A DNA stretch of 64,000 nucleotides, taken from positions 47,516-111,515 of the forward strand of contig JAFYZW010000136.1 in the NCBI GenBank assembly GCA_017548545.1. The letters run 5' to 3'. Under the pieces are notes generated by a model. The model was not told the DNA's origin. It did not search any database and saw only the letters and a program-made list of their open reading frames with translations. The translations under genes and the position numbers were made by a program. This DNA comes from Bacteroidales bacterium. Lineage in GTDB: Bacteria > Bacteroidota > Bacteroidia > Bacteroidales > UBA3663. This document shows, one piece after another, positions 16,896 through 26,866 of the stretch. How positions within the stretch are numbered: position 1 is the first letter of the stretch; every line of letters begins with the position of its first letter.

Positions 16896-19800
16896 ATGAA
16901 AAAGTTTATCCTACTTGCCGCAGCCGTGCTCATGAGCACCGCGGCATTTGCAGACTCCTACACTATCGTGTTCAACGATAACGTGGAAGAAACGGATGGA
17001 ACCGCAGTCATCAAACCCGATGTAACTGCCGACTCCATTGCCGCCGAAGGAGCTGAGTTCATCGCAAGCGTGGCCATCGGCCCCAATGCATCCACTTCGC
17101 GCGCTTATTTCGGACGCACAGGCTACGGCCTCAAGTTCGGAAACTCATCCAACCCCGGCAACCTGGTGGTTCACCTCTCTGCCAAGGGTCAGGTGAATGC
17201 CACCTCCATCGTCGTTAAGGCTGCTCCCTGGTGGAACGCCGAAACTGGGAATATCGACACCCCGCATGCCACCATCAATGGCTTCGCATACGAGATCGAT
17301 GCCACCGAAACCGCATTGAAGGATTACGAGATCGTATTCGACGAGCCACAGTTCATCGACACCCTCTACTTCCATGGCACTGAGAAGGGCCGCAGCTTCG
17401 TCAAGAGTGTGACCATCAACTACGAGGCTGCTTCCTTCGACGCTTCCGTAGCCCATGCTCCACACTATGCCGAGGGCAAGGCCTTCGAGGTTGTCCTGGG
17501 TCCCGATCTTGTTCAAGGTGGATTCCCCAAGACTGCCGAGGACGGCACCGTAAGCGAGAAGAACGGCATCTCCGAGAAGTACGATTGGGTAGAATACATC
17601 AACCCGACCTCTACGCTCGACAACGGCAAGGCCGAGGTGCAGACTTCCAACCGCTGGACCAACTACGATCCCAACTACGAGGATTGGAACTATGGAGAAG
17701 GTGCCAACTGGATCCAGGTAAAGGGCGAGAACGGCTCTGTCAATTCTCCTGTTCTTTCCGCAGCATGGGGCAAGTACATGAACTTTGTCGTAAAGGAGAC
17801 TTCCAAGATGATCTTCCTCGGCGTTGGCTCTGCCGGTGGTTCGGCTGAAGACGGCAACTGCCTCCGTGCCGTTGCCCTCTCTGAGGATGGCGACGTCATC
17901 GAAGCCAACTCCACCCCAGGCGGCATCTACGGCAAGGGCACCGCTTCCGACACCCTGGTCCTCAATCTCGATCCCGAGAAGGTTTACCAGGTTACCTTGA
18001 AGGGTGACGAGACCGCCAAGAAGGACATCATGCTCGGAGGCTTCCAGATCTTCGGCGTTTCCGAAGCTCCCGGCATCGCTCCTAAGGCTCCCGAGGTTCC
18101 CAACTATGCATACTGGGAGACCGTCAAGGGTCCCGACATGCTGACCACCAAGCCCAAGACTGCCGATGACGGCACCGTATCCGACAAGCCCGCCATCGCC
18201 CTCGACTGGATCGAATATGTCAACCCGACATCGACCCTCGACGACGGTACCACCGAAGTACAGGTTGCCAACCGCACGACCGACCTCAATCCCGAGACCG
18301 GCGAACGCGGCGAGGCGTTCCAGGTAACTGGCGCCGATGGCTCGGTTAACTCTCCTGTCATCTCCGCCAAGTGGGGCAAGTACCTCAAGTTCTTCGTGAA
18401 GGACACCAAGAAGTTCACCGTTTATGCTACAGGTTCTGCCAGCGGCACCGCCGAGGAAGGCAACTACATCCTCGTTACTGCCAAGCCATTTACCAGCCAC
18501 AACGACATCGTCGTACAGACCGAACCCGGCACCATCTGGGGCAAGGGCGCTGCATCCGATTGCGCTACCGTAGAGCTCGACCCGACGCAGAAGTATGAGA
18601 TTTGGGTACAAGGCGCTCCCGAAGTCAACCGCGACATCCAGATCACCGGCGTTACCCTCCAGGATGAGGTTACTGCCGACGCCCAGGAGGCTGGCAAGGG
18701 TACCCTCAACATCGCCATCGAGAAGGCAGTTGAAGTTGCTGAAACCGGCGTTTACACCGTCGATCTCGAAGAAGGCCAGACCTACACTCTCGCTGGTGAA
18801 GCTCCTCTCGGCCTGAAGGCTGTGGTCATCTTCGGCAACAACGCAACCGTAGTTACCGACGAAACCGGCCAGATTACCGTTCAGACCGGACTCACCGTCA
18901 CCAACCTCAACTTCGACTGCGCAGCTTCGACCGTAGCTCCTATTGCCATGTCCGAGGAACCCGACGAGAGTCTCTACACCTACAGCGAGGAGACCACTGT
19001 CGGCGAGGACGGCACCGAGACCGTAGTAGGCACCTACAAGTACGAAGGCGCAAGCCAGAAGGTTTACGAAGGTGGAGCCATCAACATCATCCAGTCCAAC
19101 TTCGCCAACCTGCCCGGTTCGCTCATCGACGGCGGCACCAAGCCATGGGCTCTCCACACCCTCTATATCGACGAGGCCATTGTGCAGAACAACAACGCCG
19201 AGGGCAAGGCTATCATCCGTTGGGATGGCGGTGCCAACAGCATCCAGGCCATCAAGATCGACAACTCGACCTTCTACAACACCAACGAGACCACCAGCTA
19301 CTACTTCCTCCGCTTCAGCAACGCTTCCAACGCTCGTCCAAGCAAGGTTTGGGGCAGTGATCCCGAATTGGCAGTTTGCAGCTGGAACATGAAGAACAAC
19401 ACCTTCGTCAACAGCCCATCCAACCAGAACTTCGCCAACAACTATGTGAACGACAAGACCGTCACCGCCGAGTGGACCGAGAACATCTTCGTCAACACAT
19501 GGCGTCTGCAGAAGGCTATCGGCGGCTCTTGCAACTATGTCACCGACAGCACCAACTGCATCTGGGGTGGCGTCAACGCGGTGGACAACACCGATGCTAC
19601 CAAGTTCGCCGTGCTCGACTCGATGGATATCCAGACCGCCGAGCTCCCAGCTCTCGACCTCACCAACCCATTGGCACTCAAGGAGTACTTCGCTCCATTC
19701 GAGAGCAGTTATGCAGCCAAGGTACAGGCCGGCGATCCTCGCTGGGCAGTCGAGTATGTTGAACCCGTTCCACCAGTAGCTATCGAGAAGGTTGAGAACG

Positions 19801-19901
19801 AGGCCATCAGCAATGCACCCGCTTACAACATCAGCGGCCAGCGCATCGAAAAGGCTCAAGGTCTGATTATCCGCAACGGCAAGGTCGAATACATCAAGTA
19901 A
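16896..19901 (+). CDS. Large secreted protein with duplicated module and parallel beta-helix, DUF4957/DUF5123-like
   Basis: 1001 residues with a signal peptide (KFILLAAAVLMSTAAFA). Residues about 193-392 and 403-591 are tandem copies of one module. Shared landmarks are DGTVSxK, DWxEYxNPTSTLDxG, GSVNSPVxSAxWGKY, GSAxGxAEEGN/GGSAEDGN and GxIxGKGxASD. Residues about 605-940 look like a parallel beta-helix (VVIFGNNATVVTDETGQI, NNTFVNSPSNQNFANNYV), similar to DUF4957/DUF5123 proteins that accompany pectin loci. There is no obvious lyase active site, so a glycan-binding or scaffolding role is more likely than catalysis. The C-terminal YNISGQRIEKAQGLIIRNGK tail matches its neighbours. Confidence 0.75.
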   Translation: MKKFILLAAAVLMSTAAFADSYTIVFNDNVEETDGTAVIKPDVTADSIAAEGAEFIASVAIGPNASTSRAYFGRTGYGLKFGNSSNPGNLVVHLSAKGQVNATSIVVKAAPWWNAETGNIDTPHATINGFAYEIDATETALKDYEIVFDEPQFIDTLYFHGTEKGRSFVKSVTINYEAASFDASVAHAPHYAEGKAFEVVLGPDLVQGGFPKTAEDGTVSEKNGISEKYDWVEYINPTSTLDNGKAEVQTSNRWTNYDPNYEDWNYGEGANWIQVKGENGSVNSPVLSAAWGKYMNFVVKETSKMIFLGVGSAGGSAEDGNCLRAVALSEDGDVIEANSTPGGIYGKGTASDTLVLNLDPEKVYQVTLKGDETAKKDIMLGGFQIFGVSEAPGIAPKAPEVPNYAYWETVKGPDMLTTKPKTADDGTVSDKPAIALDWIEYVNPTSTLDDGTTEVQVANRTTDLNPETGERGEAFQVTGADGSVNSPVISAKWGKYLKFFVKDTKKFTVYATGSASGTAEEGNYILVTAKPFTSHNDIVVQTEPGTIWGKGAASDCATVELDPTQKYEIWVQGAPEVNRDIQITGVTLQDEVTADAQEAGKGTLNIAIEKAVEVAETGVYTVDLEEGQTYTLAGEAPLGLKAVVIFGNNATVVTDETGQITVQTGLTVTNLNFDCAASTVAPIAMSEEPDESLYTYSEETTVGEDGTETVVGTYKYEGASQKVYEGGAINIIQSNFANLPGSLIDGGTKPWALHTLYIDEAIVQNNNAEGKAIIRWDGGANSIQAIKIDNSTFYNTNETTSYYFLRFSNASNARPSKVWGSDPELAVCSWNMKNNTFVNSPSNQNFANNYVNDKTVTAEWTENIFVNTWRLQKAIGGSCNYVTDSTNCIWGGVNAVDNTDATKFAVLDSMDIQTAELPALDLTNPLALKEYFAPFESSYAAKVQAGDPRWAVEYVEPVPPVAIEKVENEAISNAPAYNISGQRIEKAQGLIIRNGKVEYIK

Positions 19902-19923
19902 CCTCTGCCTTCCACACTATTTC

Positions 19924-19950
19924 CACGAGCCGGACACGTTCCGGCTCGTG
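19924..19950 (+). terminator. Intercistronic hairpin before the pectate lyase/methylesterase gene
   Basis: A perfect 11-bp GC-rich stem (CACGAGCCGGA, 19924-19934, with 19940-19950) and a CACGT loop, followed by CTTTATC. The short T-tract suggests partial termination, so the last gene of the operon may be expressed at a reduced level. Confidence 0.7.
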
Positions 19951-20007
19951 CTTTATCAAACAACACATCCGACACACGCTATTTGCGAACCATTTAACAC
20001 CACACGC

Positions 20008-23000
20008 ATGAAGATTCATTCCATTCTCCTTTCCCTGCTCACAGCCTGTGTGTTGCTCTGCATCACCACACCATCGGCCCGTGCCGAACGCACACTTGCC
20101 TTCCCGGGCGCCGAGGGTTACGGACGCTATGTCACTGGAGGTCGCGGCGGCGAAGTATGTTACGTCACACGCAATGACGACTGCTCCGACAACAATCTCG
20201 TCGAGGGAACACTTCGTTGGGCTCTTAACCACAACAACGGCGGTCGCCCCCGTATCATCCTCTTCAATACCTCGGGCACCATCTACCTCCAGTCGAAACT
20301 GCGATTCAAGTATCCCAACGTATCCATTCTTGGGCAATCGGCACCCGGCGGCGGCATCTGCCTCACTGGCTACAATATGTACATCAACAACGACAACGTC
20401 ATCATCCGTTATGTACGTTTTCGTGCCGGCGACATCCCCAACAAGTCGATGACAGGCCTCGATATGGAGAATTGCGAAGGGGTCATCCTCGACCACTGCT
20501 CCATGACTTGGAGCATGGAGGAATGCCTCACAGCCTACGACAGCGACTCCACTACCGTCCAATGGTGCATCATCGGCGAAGGACTCTACAACTCCAAGAA
20601 CTCCAAGGGTGCACGTGCCTACGCCACGCAATGGGGCGGCGAGCACAGCACTATGCACCATACACTCATCACCAACAGCCATTCGCGTGCCCCGCGTTTC
20701 AACGGCGTGCGTGCCGAGTCGAAGACCAAGGGCGAACACGACTACGAGGTCGATTCCGAGTTCGCCAACAACGTCGTTTTCAACTGGAGCGGCGCGAACA
20801 ACCAGTATGGCGGCGAGTATGCCAAATCGACTGTCGAGGCTCCCGCCTGGGCAAAGGACGACCCGGGCTACAACCGCGTCTATCTCATCGGCAACTACTA
20901 CCGCCCGGGCCCTGCCACGCAGCGCAACACCTCGGGTGCACGCTACTGGTGCGCTCCCTCCACGCCCTATGGACAGTGGTATCTCAGCGGCAACAAGTTC
21001 GAGGTCGATAGCAAATGGGCACCCAAGAACAGCACCGTATGGAGTACTGCCGAACTCGACAAGGTCAATGCCGATAACTACTACGGCGCAGAGTCGGGCA
21101 GCGCCAGCCGAGGCATCAACCTCACAGGCTCCAACTTCACAACCTACACCCTTACCGAACTGCCCTACGCCCTTAGCGGCATGGAGTACGAAAGTGCCGA
21201 CGATGCCTTCCAGAAGGTCGTCAACCAGGCAGGAGCTTCATTGCCGCGCTACGATGAGGTCGATCAGCGTCTCATCGACGAAGCAGCAGGACGCATCGAC
21301 CCGCAGTATGCCGGAGCATCCCTCCCCAACGAGAAGGGTATCATCGATGCACCCGACGACATCCAGCTCTCCGAACACGACACCTACGTCGTCGATGGCG
21401 TCACATACACCAACTTCCCCTTCCTCGGCATGCGCGAAGGCGACCGCTACATCGTCGATGCCGACTGCGACGGTATGCCCAATGCCTACGAGGACGAGAT
21501 GGGCTTCGACAAGAACGATCCATCTGATGGAGCAGCCCTGGCCTCGAATGGTTACACCAATGTCGAGAACTACCTCAACGGCATAGCCGACGGCACGCTC
21601 CAGAAGTCTCGCTACGAGACCTCCGACTATCCCATCACCCCAGGGCATGACATCTCCGACGAGGTGACCTATTCGTTCACCACGGGTCGCGCCGATGGCG
21701 AGGCACCCCAGGGCGGCACCCTGCCCTTCGCCTCGCAGTTCACCTTCCCGCCCAACACTTCCCTCTACATCGAAGGCTACACGCTCATCGGATGGACCAG
21801 CCAGGGCAAGACCTGGTACATCGGCGACGTCATCACCCTTATCGAGGACATGACGTTCAACCCCGTCTTTCAGAAGAACACCATCTCCATCGACGAGCGT
21901 CGTCACGACACCCGCTGGACGTGGGACTTCACCCTCCCAGCTGCACCCCTGATCACTGCCGACAGCGACGATGAGGGCATCTACGTCAATCAGAACCAGG
22001 TTGAAGGCATCAGCATCGACACCTATGTCGAATATTCGGGTCGCCACGTCACCCTGCCCTATCGCTCCGGGGCCACTGCTTACGTCAACGACACCAAGGT
22101 CGAAGCCAGCGTGAGTTCCGACTCCACCCTTGCCTTCATCACCGTGCCCGCCGACCAAGCGCTCCGCACCCTCTCGGTCCTCTTCCCCTACGTCGAGCCC
22201 ACCCACGCCGAGTCGGGCAGCGTCATTATCGAATGGCCCTGGAACACTGGTGCATTCGTGGCGAATGGCACTTTCAGCGACGATGACTCCGCCCTCGCCT
22301 TCGCCTCGGCCGTAGCCTCCTACAACGAGGACTACCTCAGCTATATGTCCAAGACCGACAAGGTCATCAAGGCCAGTTGGGTGGCATTCCAACCCGCCGA
22401 ACAGATCTCCGAACCCGATCCGAACTACGTGGTCGAGTTCCGCGTCACTCCCGCTGCGGGTGTCAGCTTCACACCCACGTCGGTCAGCCTCAATGCCATG
22501 CGCTTCGGCACCGATGGCGGCAAGCTCGACATCTATGCCGTCTATGGCGATGAGGAAGTCCTCCTCGACCAGGCCCTCGTTCCCGAACGCGACAACGTAG
22601 GCCTCACCCCCATCAGCCACGACCCCTCAAACCCCTCAAACCCCTCAAACCCCTCTTTTGCTCTCCGCATCTACATCTACAGCCTCGGCAACACCAAGCA
22701 GGTGGGCTTCAACCACGTTGTCATCAGTGGCGACTGGAGTAGCGACGCCAGCGCCGAACAGTATAGTGTAGGAGCCGAAGCTTATCCTGCCGAAGGAGGT
22801 ACGGTGACCCTCTCCCCCGCTGGTGGTGTCTATCGCGAAGGGACTGTCGTTACCCTCACAGCCACTCCCCACGAAGGATACAACTTCGTAGGGTGGACCG
22901 ACGAAGACGAGAACCTCATCACCAAGGAGCTGACCTTCGAACACACCGTCACCTCCGATGCCTACTTCTTCGCGAACTTCAAGGCATACGGCGCTTATGA

Positions 23001-24279
23001 CGAGATCTTCGAGAACTGTGCGCCCTACAATGCCGCAGTCCGAACCATCGACGAACTGCTCGTAGCTCTCGATGCCGCAGCCAAGCGTCCGAACCTCGAC
23101 GAGCGCTATTTCATCTTCCTCTTCAATGGCACCTACGACTTCGGCACCACGGCACTCACCAAGGTAGTGAAGAACACCTCGCTCATCGGCGAAAGCATGG
23201 AGGGCGTGCTCCTCATGAATAATCCTGGCTCGGTCACCAAGTACCAGGACGAGACACCCGTGCTCTTCATTGACCAGAACCAGAACGGCGTCTATATACA
23301 GGACCTCACCATTCGCCAGGCACGCGACTGGGACAGCGGCAAGTCCAAAGGTCAGGCCATTGCCCTGCGTCAGCGCGGCAAACAGGCCATTTACAAGAAC
23401 GTGCGTCTGCAAGGCGTGCAGGACACCTATTACCTCAACAAGGCCGACGCCACCGCCTACTTCGAGGACTGCGACATCGCCGGTGACGTCGATTTCATCT
23501 ACGGCGACGGCACGATGTTCTTCGAACGTTGCACCCTGCGGCCCATCAGCTCGGGGGCTTGCATCACCGCTCCCAACACGCAACCCGGCTACAAGGGCAT
23601 CGTCTTCAACGACTGCACCATCGACGGCGCCTCGGGCTATCGTCTCGGTCGTCCCTGGGGTGATTCGCCCGCCTGCACCTACCTCCACACTACGATGGCG
23701 ACGCAGCCCGCAGCAGCCGGCTGGGGCACGATGTCGTCGGGCCTCGTCCTTCGTTTCCACGAATACGATTCGCGCGATGCCCAGGGCAATGTGCTCGACC
23801 TCAGCGGCCGCTCCCTTGCTGCATGCAGCCCCGCCGCAGGGTCCGACGAATGTGTGATCACGGCCGAACAGGCTGCCGAATACACGCTCGACAAGGTCTT
23901 CCCCGACTGGTATCCGCAGAGTTTCACGCGGCAGCAATGCGTAGAAGTGGTACAGAGCGGCAATCAGCTCACCTGGCCATGCTCCAAGAGTGCCCTTGGC
24001 TTTGCCGTGCTCAAGGACGGTCAGATCGTGGCCTTCACCTGCGATCCCTACTACACCATCCCCGAAGGCGACAAGGCAGGTTCCTACAGTGTACGCGTCG
24101 CCAATCTGATGGGCGGCCTCGGCGCACCATCCAATGCCGTCACGGGAATCCGCACGATTCAGGCCGATCAAGACACCTCCGCACCTCAGCCAGCCTTCTA
24201 CAATCTCTTCGGTCAAAGAGTAGGGCCTGACTATCGGGGATTAGTAATCGGTTCCGATGGTAAGGCTTTCCGTCAATAG
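20008..24279 (+). CDS. Fusion of PL1-type pectate lyase and CE8 pectin methylesterase
   Basis: 1423 residues from the ATG at 20008, which starts a signal peptide (ILLSLLTACVLLCITTPSARA). Residues about 27-430 are a pectate lyase 1 beta-helix (AFPGAEGYGRYVTGGRGGEV, TLRWALNHNNGG). A calcium-site segment follows (DADCDGMPNAYEDEMG). Residues about 540-925 are poorly recognisable beta-rich regions. Residues about 929-995 form an InlB/Flg_new-type repeat (EGGTVTLSPAGG, GYNFVGWTDED). Residues about 1000-1300 are a CE8 esterase with GVQDTYYL, GDVDFIYG and RLGRPWGD, carrying the expected Gln, two Asp and Arg. The methylesterase would unmask galacturonate for the lyase. A Ser-Asn-Pro repeat from a nonamer array lies near residue 873. 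It ends the operon and a terminator follows. Confidence 0.9.
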   Translation: MKIHSILLSLLTACVLLCITTPSARAERTLAFPGAEGYGRYVTGGRGGEVCYVTRNDDCSDNNLVEGTLRWALNHNNGGRPRIILFNTSGTIYLQSKLRFKYPNVSILGQSAPGGGICLTGYNMYINNDNVIIRYVRFRAGDIPNKSMTGLDMENCEGVILDHCSMTWSMEECLTAYDSDSTTVQWCIIGEGLYNSKNSKGARAYATQWGGEHSTMHHTLITNSHSRAPRFNGVRAESKTKGEHDYEVDSEFANNVVFNWSGANNQYGGEYAKSTVEAPAWAKDDPGYNRVYLIGNYYRPGPATQRNTSGARYWCAPSTPYGQWYLSGNKFEVDSKWAPKNSTVWSTAELDKVNADNYYGAESGSASRGINLTGSNFTTYTLTELPYALSGMEYESADDAFQKVVNQAGASLPRYDEVDQRLIDEAAGRIDPQYAGASLPNEKGIIDAPDDIQLSEHDTYVVDGVTYTNFPFLGMREGDRYIVDADCDGMPNAYEDEMGFDKNDPSDGAALASNGYTNVENYLNGIADGTLQKSRYETSDYPITPGHDISDEVTYSFTTGRADGEAPQGGTLPFASQFTFPPNTSLYIEGYTLIGWTSQGKTWYIGDVITLIEDMTFNPVFQKNTISIDERRHDTRWTWDFTLPAAPLITADSDDEGIYVNQNQVEGISIDTYVEYSGRHVTLPYRSGATAYVNDTKVEASVSSDSTLAFITVPADQALRTLSVLFPYVEPTHAESGSVIIEWPWNTGAFVANGTFSDDDSALAFASAVASYNEDYLSYMSKTDKVIKASWVAFQPAEQISEPDPNYVVEFRVTPAAGVSFTPTSVSLNAMRFGTDGGKLDIYAVYGDEEVLLDQALVPERDNVGLTPISHDPSNPSNPSNPSFALRIYIYSLGNTKQVGFNHVVISGDWSSDASAEQYSVGAEAYPAEGGTVTLSPAGGVYREGTVVTLTATPHEGYNFVGWTDEDENLITKELTFEHTVTSDAYFFANFKAYGAYDEIFENCAPYNAAVRTIDELLVALDAAAKRPNLDERYFIFLFNGTYDFGTTALTKVVKNTSLIGESMEGVLLMNNPGSVTKYQDETPVLFIDQNQNGVYIQDLTIRQARDWDSGKSKGQAIALRQRGKQAIYKNVRLQGVQDTYYLNKADATAYFEDCDIAGDVDFIYGDGTMFFERCTLRPISSGACITAPNTQPGYKGIVFNDCTIDGASGYRLGRPWGDSPACTYLHTTMATQPAAAGWGTMSSGLVLRFHEYDSRDAQGNVLDLSGRSLAACSPAAGSDECVITAEQAAEYTLDKVFPDWYPQSFTRQQCVEVVQSGNQLTWPCSKSALGFAVLKDGQIVAFTCDPYYTIPEGDKAGSYSVRVANLMGGLGAPSNAVTGIRTIQADQDTSAPQPAFYNLFGQRVGPDYRGLVIGSDGKAFRQ
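22622..22657 (+). repeat. Nonamer array inside the lyase/esterase fusion
   Basis: Four near-perfect units of ACCCCTCAA in tandem, in frame, encoding NPSNPSNPS between two domains. Same 9-bp unit and same sense orientation as the arrays elsewhere in the window. Confidence 0.9.
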
Positions 24280-24434
24280 CCTACAATTGCGACTCGAAAG
24301 TAGCAGACAATATTGTCACGAATAATAACATCCAAACAGCGTTTTGTTCCACAACATTGTCATCCGATTCTCTATCTGGAAAACTTCCCGTATATTTGCA
24401 CCAGATAAGAAATCAAGACATAAGTAAAACGCTG

Positions 24435-24475
24435 AAAAAGGAGTGGCCGACCGTGAGGTTAGCCACTCCTTTTTT
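24435..24475. terminator. Bidirectional intrinsic terminator after the pectin operon
   Basis: The stem GGAGTGGC/GCCACTCC (24440-24447 with 24462-24469) is preceded by five A and followed by six T, so it can end transcripts from either side. The rest of the 262-bp gap between 24279 and 24542 holds this element, the hppA terminator and no gene that I can see. Confidence 0.9.
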
Positions 24476-24490
24476 GGAAAACATTGCCGC

Positions 24491-24522
24491 AAAAAAATGT
24501 CCCCCATGTTGCCATGGAGGAC
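24491..24522 (-). terminator. Intrinsic terminator of hppA
   Basis: On the minus strand a 10-bp stem (24522-24513 with 24508-24499, one G-T wobble) is capped by a GCAA tetraloop and followed by A and seven T. Confidence 0.85.
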
Positions 24523-24541
24523 GAATCAACAGAGCGTCAAA

Positions 24542-26740
24542 TCATAGGAATGCGATGGTAAGACCAGCCATCACGATGCTGACCATCGACATCAGCTTAA
24601 TGAGGATGTTGAGCGATGGGCCAGACGTATCCTTGAACGGGTCACCTACGGTATCACCCACGATGGTAGCCTTGTGGCATGCCGAACCCTTGCCGCCGAA
24701 GTTGCCTTCCTCGACATACTTCTTGGCATTGTCCCACGCACCACCTGCATTCGACATGAATACAGCAAGTGTGAAGCCCGACGAAAGACCACCGACGAGC
24801 AGGCCAAGTACACCAGCCACACCGAGGAACAGACCTACAATGATGGGGATGATGATGGCAAGCAGGGCGGGAACGATCATCTCGTGCTGTGCTGCCAGGG
24901 TCGAAATCTCGACGCAACGGCTGTAATCAGGAGTCCCCTTGCCTTCGAGGATGCCCTTGATCTCACGGAACTGACGACGCACCTCCTCAACCATCTTGCC
25001 GGCTGCACGTCCTACTGCACCCATCGTAAGGCCGCAGAACAGGAACGCTGCCATGGCGCCGATGAAGATGCCGACGAGCACCTTCGGGTTCATGAGGTTC
25101 ACCTGGAAGTAGTTCATGAAGTCGGGAATGTTGGCCTTGCCTGCCTCGATGGTGTCGCCTGCCACGTTGGTCATAGTCTTGCCCACACGATCCATGGCAA
25201 TCTTCACTTCTTCGATGTATGAAGCGAGCAGTGCCAGGGCGGTGAGTGCAGCCGAACCGATGGCGAAGCCCTTGCCCGTAGCAGCTGTGGTGTTGCCCAG
25301 TGCATCGAGGGCATCGGTGCGGTGACGTACCTCCTCACCGAGTTCGCTCATCTCGGCATTGCCACCAGCATTGTCGGCAATAGGTCCGTAAGCGTCGGTG
25401 GCAAGGGTGATACCCAGTGTCGAAAGCATGCCGACAGCGGCAATGCCGATGCCGTAGAGACCCATCTGGATGCTGCCTGCACTCATGCTGAAGTCAAAGC
25501 CATTGGCGCATAGGTAACTCAGGCAGATGGCTACCGAGATGGTGAGCATGGGCACGCAGGTCGAGATCATGCCGGTGCCGATACCCTTGATGATGACGGT
25601 GGCCGAACCTGTCTTCGAAGCTGCCGAAATCTCCTTCGTAGGGGTATAGGACTGCGAGGTGTAGTACTCGGTGGCCTGTCCGATGATAACGCCAGCTGCG
25701 AGGCCGCTGATCACCGAGAGGCTGAGCTGCCACCAGTTCTCGAAGCCAAGGGCATAGAGGATGCCAAAGGTGCAGATGGCGATGAGGATGGCTGCGGTGT
25801 TGGTGCCTACGCCAAGCGAATGGAGCAGGTCCTTCATCGTGGCTCCCTCCTTGGTGCGAACCAGGAAGACGCCGAGCAAGCTGAGGAACACGCCCACGGC
25901 AGCAATGAGCATTGGGGCAATGACGGCGCGGAGCTGCATGTCGCCAGCTGCATAGGCATAAGCCGTTGCACCCAGGGCTGCAGTACTGAGGATCGAGCCG
26001 CAATAGCTCTCGTAGAGGTCGGCGCCCATGCCAGCCACGTCACCTACGTTATCGCCCACATTGTCGGCGATTGTGGCGGGGTTGCGCGGGTCATCTTCGG
26101 GGATGTCAGCTTCGACCTTGCCCACGATGTCGGCGCCCACGTCGGCAGCCTTGGTGTAGATGCCACCACCCACACGGGCAAACAGAGCCTGTGTCGAAGC
26201 ACCCATGCCGAAGGTCAGCATCGTCGTGGTGATGGTTATAAGCGAAGTGGAATCACCATGGTAGAAGTGGTTAAGCACAAGGAACCAGATGGCGATGTCG
26301 AGCAGACCGAGGCCTACTACGGTGAGTCCCATCACGGCACCCGAACGGAAGGCGATCTTAAGGCCGCTATCGAGGCCCTTGCGTGCTGCGTTGGCTGTAC
26401 GGCCCGATGCGTAGGTGGCTGTCTTCATACCGAAGAAGCCTGCCAAGCCGCTGAAGAAACCGCCCGTAAGGAAGGCAAACGGTACCCAGGGGTTCTGGGC
26501 GTTGAAGCCATAGGCCATGATGGCGAAGATTACGGCGAGGACGATGAACACGATGAGCACGACCTTGTACTGCTGTTTCAGGTAGGCCATGGCGCCTTTG
26601 CGTACGTACTCGGCAATCTCACGCATACGAGGAGTGCCTTCATCAGCCTTCATCATGCTGCTGAAAAATACCCACGCCATCACCAATGCGACGATGGATG
26701 CAATGGGAACGATCCAAAAGACAAGAGGAATGTTTTGCAT
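24542..26740 (-). CDS. hppA: Membrane-bound ion-pumping pyrophosphatase
   Basis: 732 residues with about 16 membrane segments. The enzyme couples hydrolysis of pyrophosphate to ion transport across the inner membrane. The substrate-binding signature [21 protein letters not shown] and the acidic motif [23 protein letters not shown] are intact, as is the C-terminal [17 protein letters not shown]. The segment [10 protein letters not shown] has Ala where K+-independent enzymes have Lys, so this is the K+-dependent class. Characterised Bacteroides and Prevotella members transport Na+ together with H+, and the same is likely but not provable here. It is monocistronic, with its own terminator; I found no clear promoter box in the 120 bp upstream. 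Confidence 0.95.
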   Translation of the reverse strand: MQNIPLVFWIVPIASIVALVMAWVFFSSMMKADEGTPRMREIAEYVRKGAMAYLKQQYKVVLIVFIVLAVIFAIMAYGFNAQNPWVPFAFLTGGFFSGLAGFFGMKTATYASGRTANAARKGLDSGLKIAFRSGAVMGLTVVGLGLLDIAIWFLVLNHFYHGDSTSLITITTTMLTFGMGASTQALFARVGGGIYTKAADVGADIVGKVEADIPEDDPRNPATIADNVGDNVGDVAGMGADLYESYCGSILSTAALGATAYAYAAGDMQLRAVIAPMLIAAVGVFLSLLGVFLVRTKEGATMKDLLHSLGVGTNTAAILIAICTFGILYALGFENWWQLSLSVISGLAAGVIIGQATEYYTSQSYTPTKEISAASKTGSATVIIKGIGTGMISTCVPMLTISVAICLSYLCANGFDFSMSAGSIQMGLYGIGIAAVGMLSTLGITLATDAYGPIADNAGGNAEMSELGEEVRHRTDALDALGNTTAATGKGFAIGSAALTALALLASYIEEVKIAMDRVGKTMTNVAGDTIEAGKANIPDFMNYFQVNLMNPKVLVGIFIGAMAAFLFCGLTMGAVGRAAGKMVEEVRRQFREIKGILEGKGTPDYSRCVEISTLAAQHEMIVPALLAIIIPIIVGLFLGVAGVLGLLVGGLSSGFTLAVFMSNAGGAWDNAKKYVEEGNFGGKGSACHKATIVGDTVGDPFKDTSGPSLNILIKLMSMVSIVMAGLTIAFL

Positions 26741-26805
26741 AGGATTGTGTTTGTTATTTTATGGTAGTTAAAGAGTAGTAAAAAATGGAGAGTAATAAAA
26801 AGCGA

Positions 26806-26854
26806 GTCACACAGAAACACACAATCTGTGCCGAACTGCGAAAATCTGTGTGAC
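26806..26854. terminator. Inverted repeat between hppA and the HerA-like ATPase gene
   Basis: GTCACACAGA (26806-26815) pairs perfectly with 26845-26854 across a 29-nt loop. It lies just downstream of the HerA-like gene (minus strand) and could end its transcript, though no long T-run follows. Confidence 0.5.
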
Positions 26855-26866
26855 CTATGAACTGCG

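Noticed and set aside
17145..19859. A 904-codon open frame on the minus strand opposite the large secreted protein
   Set aside because: It is an antisense shadow: composition is Gly/Val/Leu-rich without family resemblance, and the plus-strand frame has a signal peptide, duplicated domain and operon context.
22645..24216. A 523-codon minus-strand frame opposite the lyase/esterase fusion
   Set aside because: Antisense shadow of a codon-biased GC-rich gene; the CE8 motifs lie on the plus strand.
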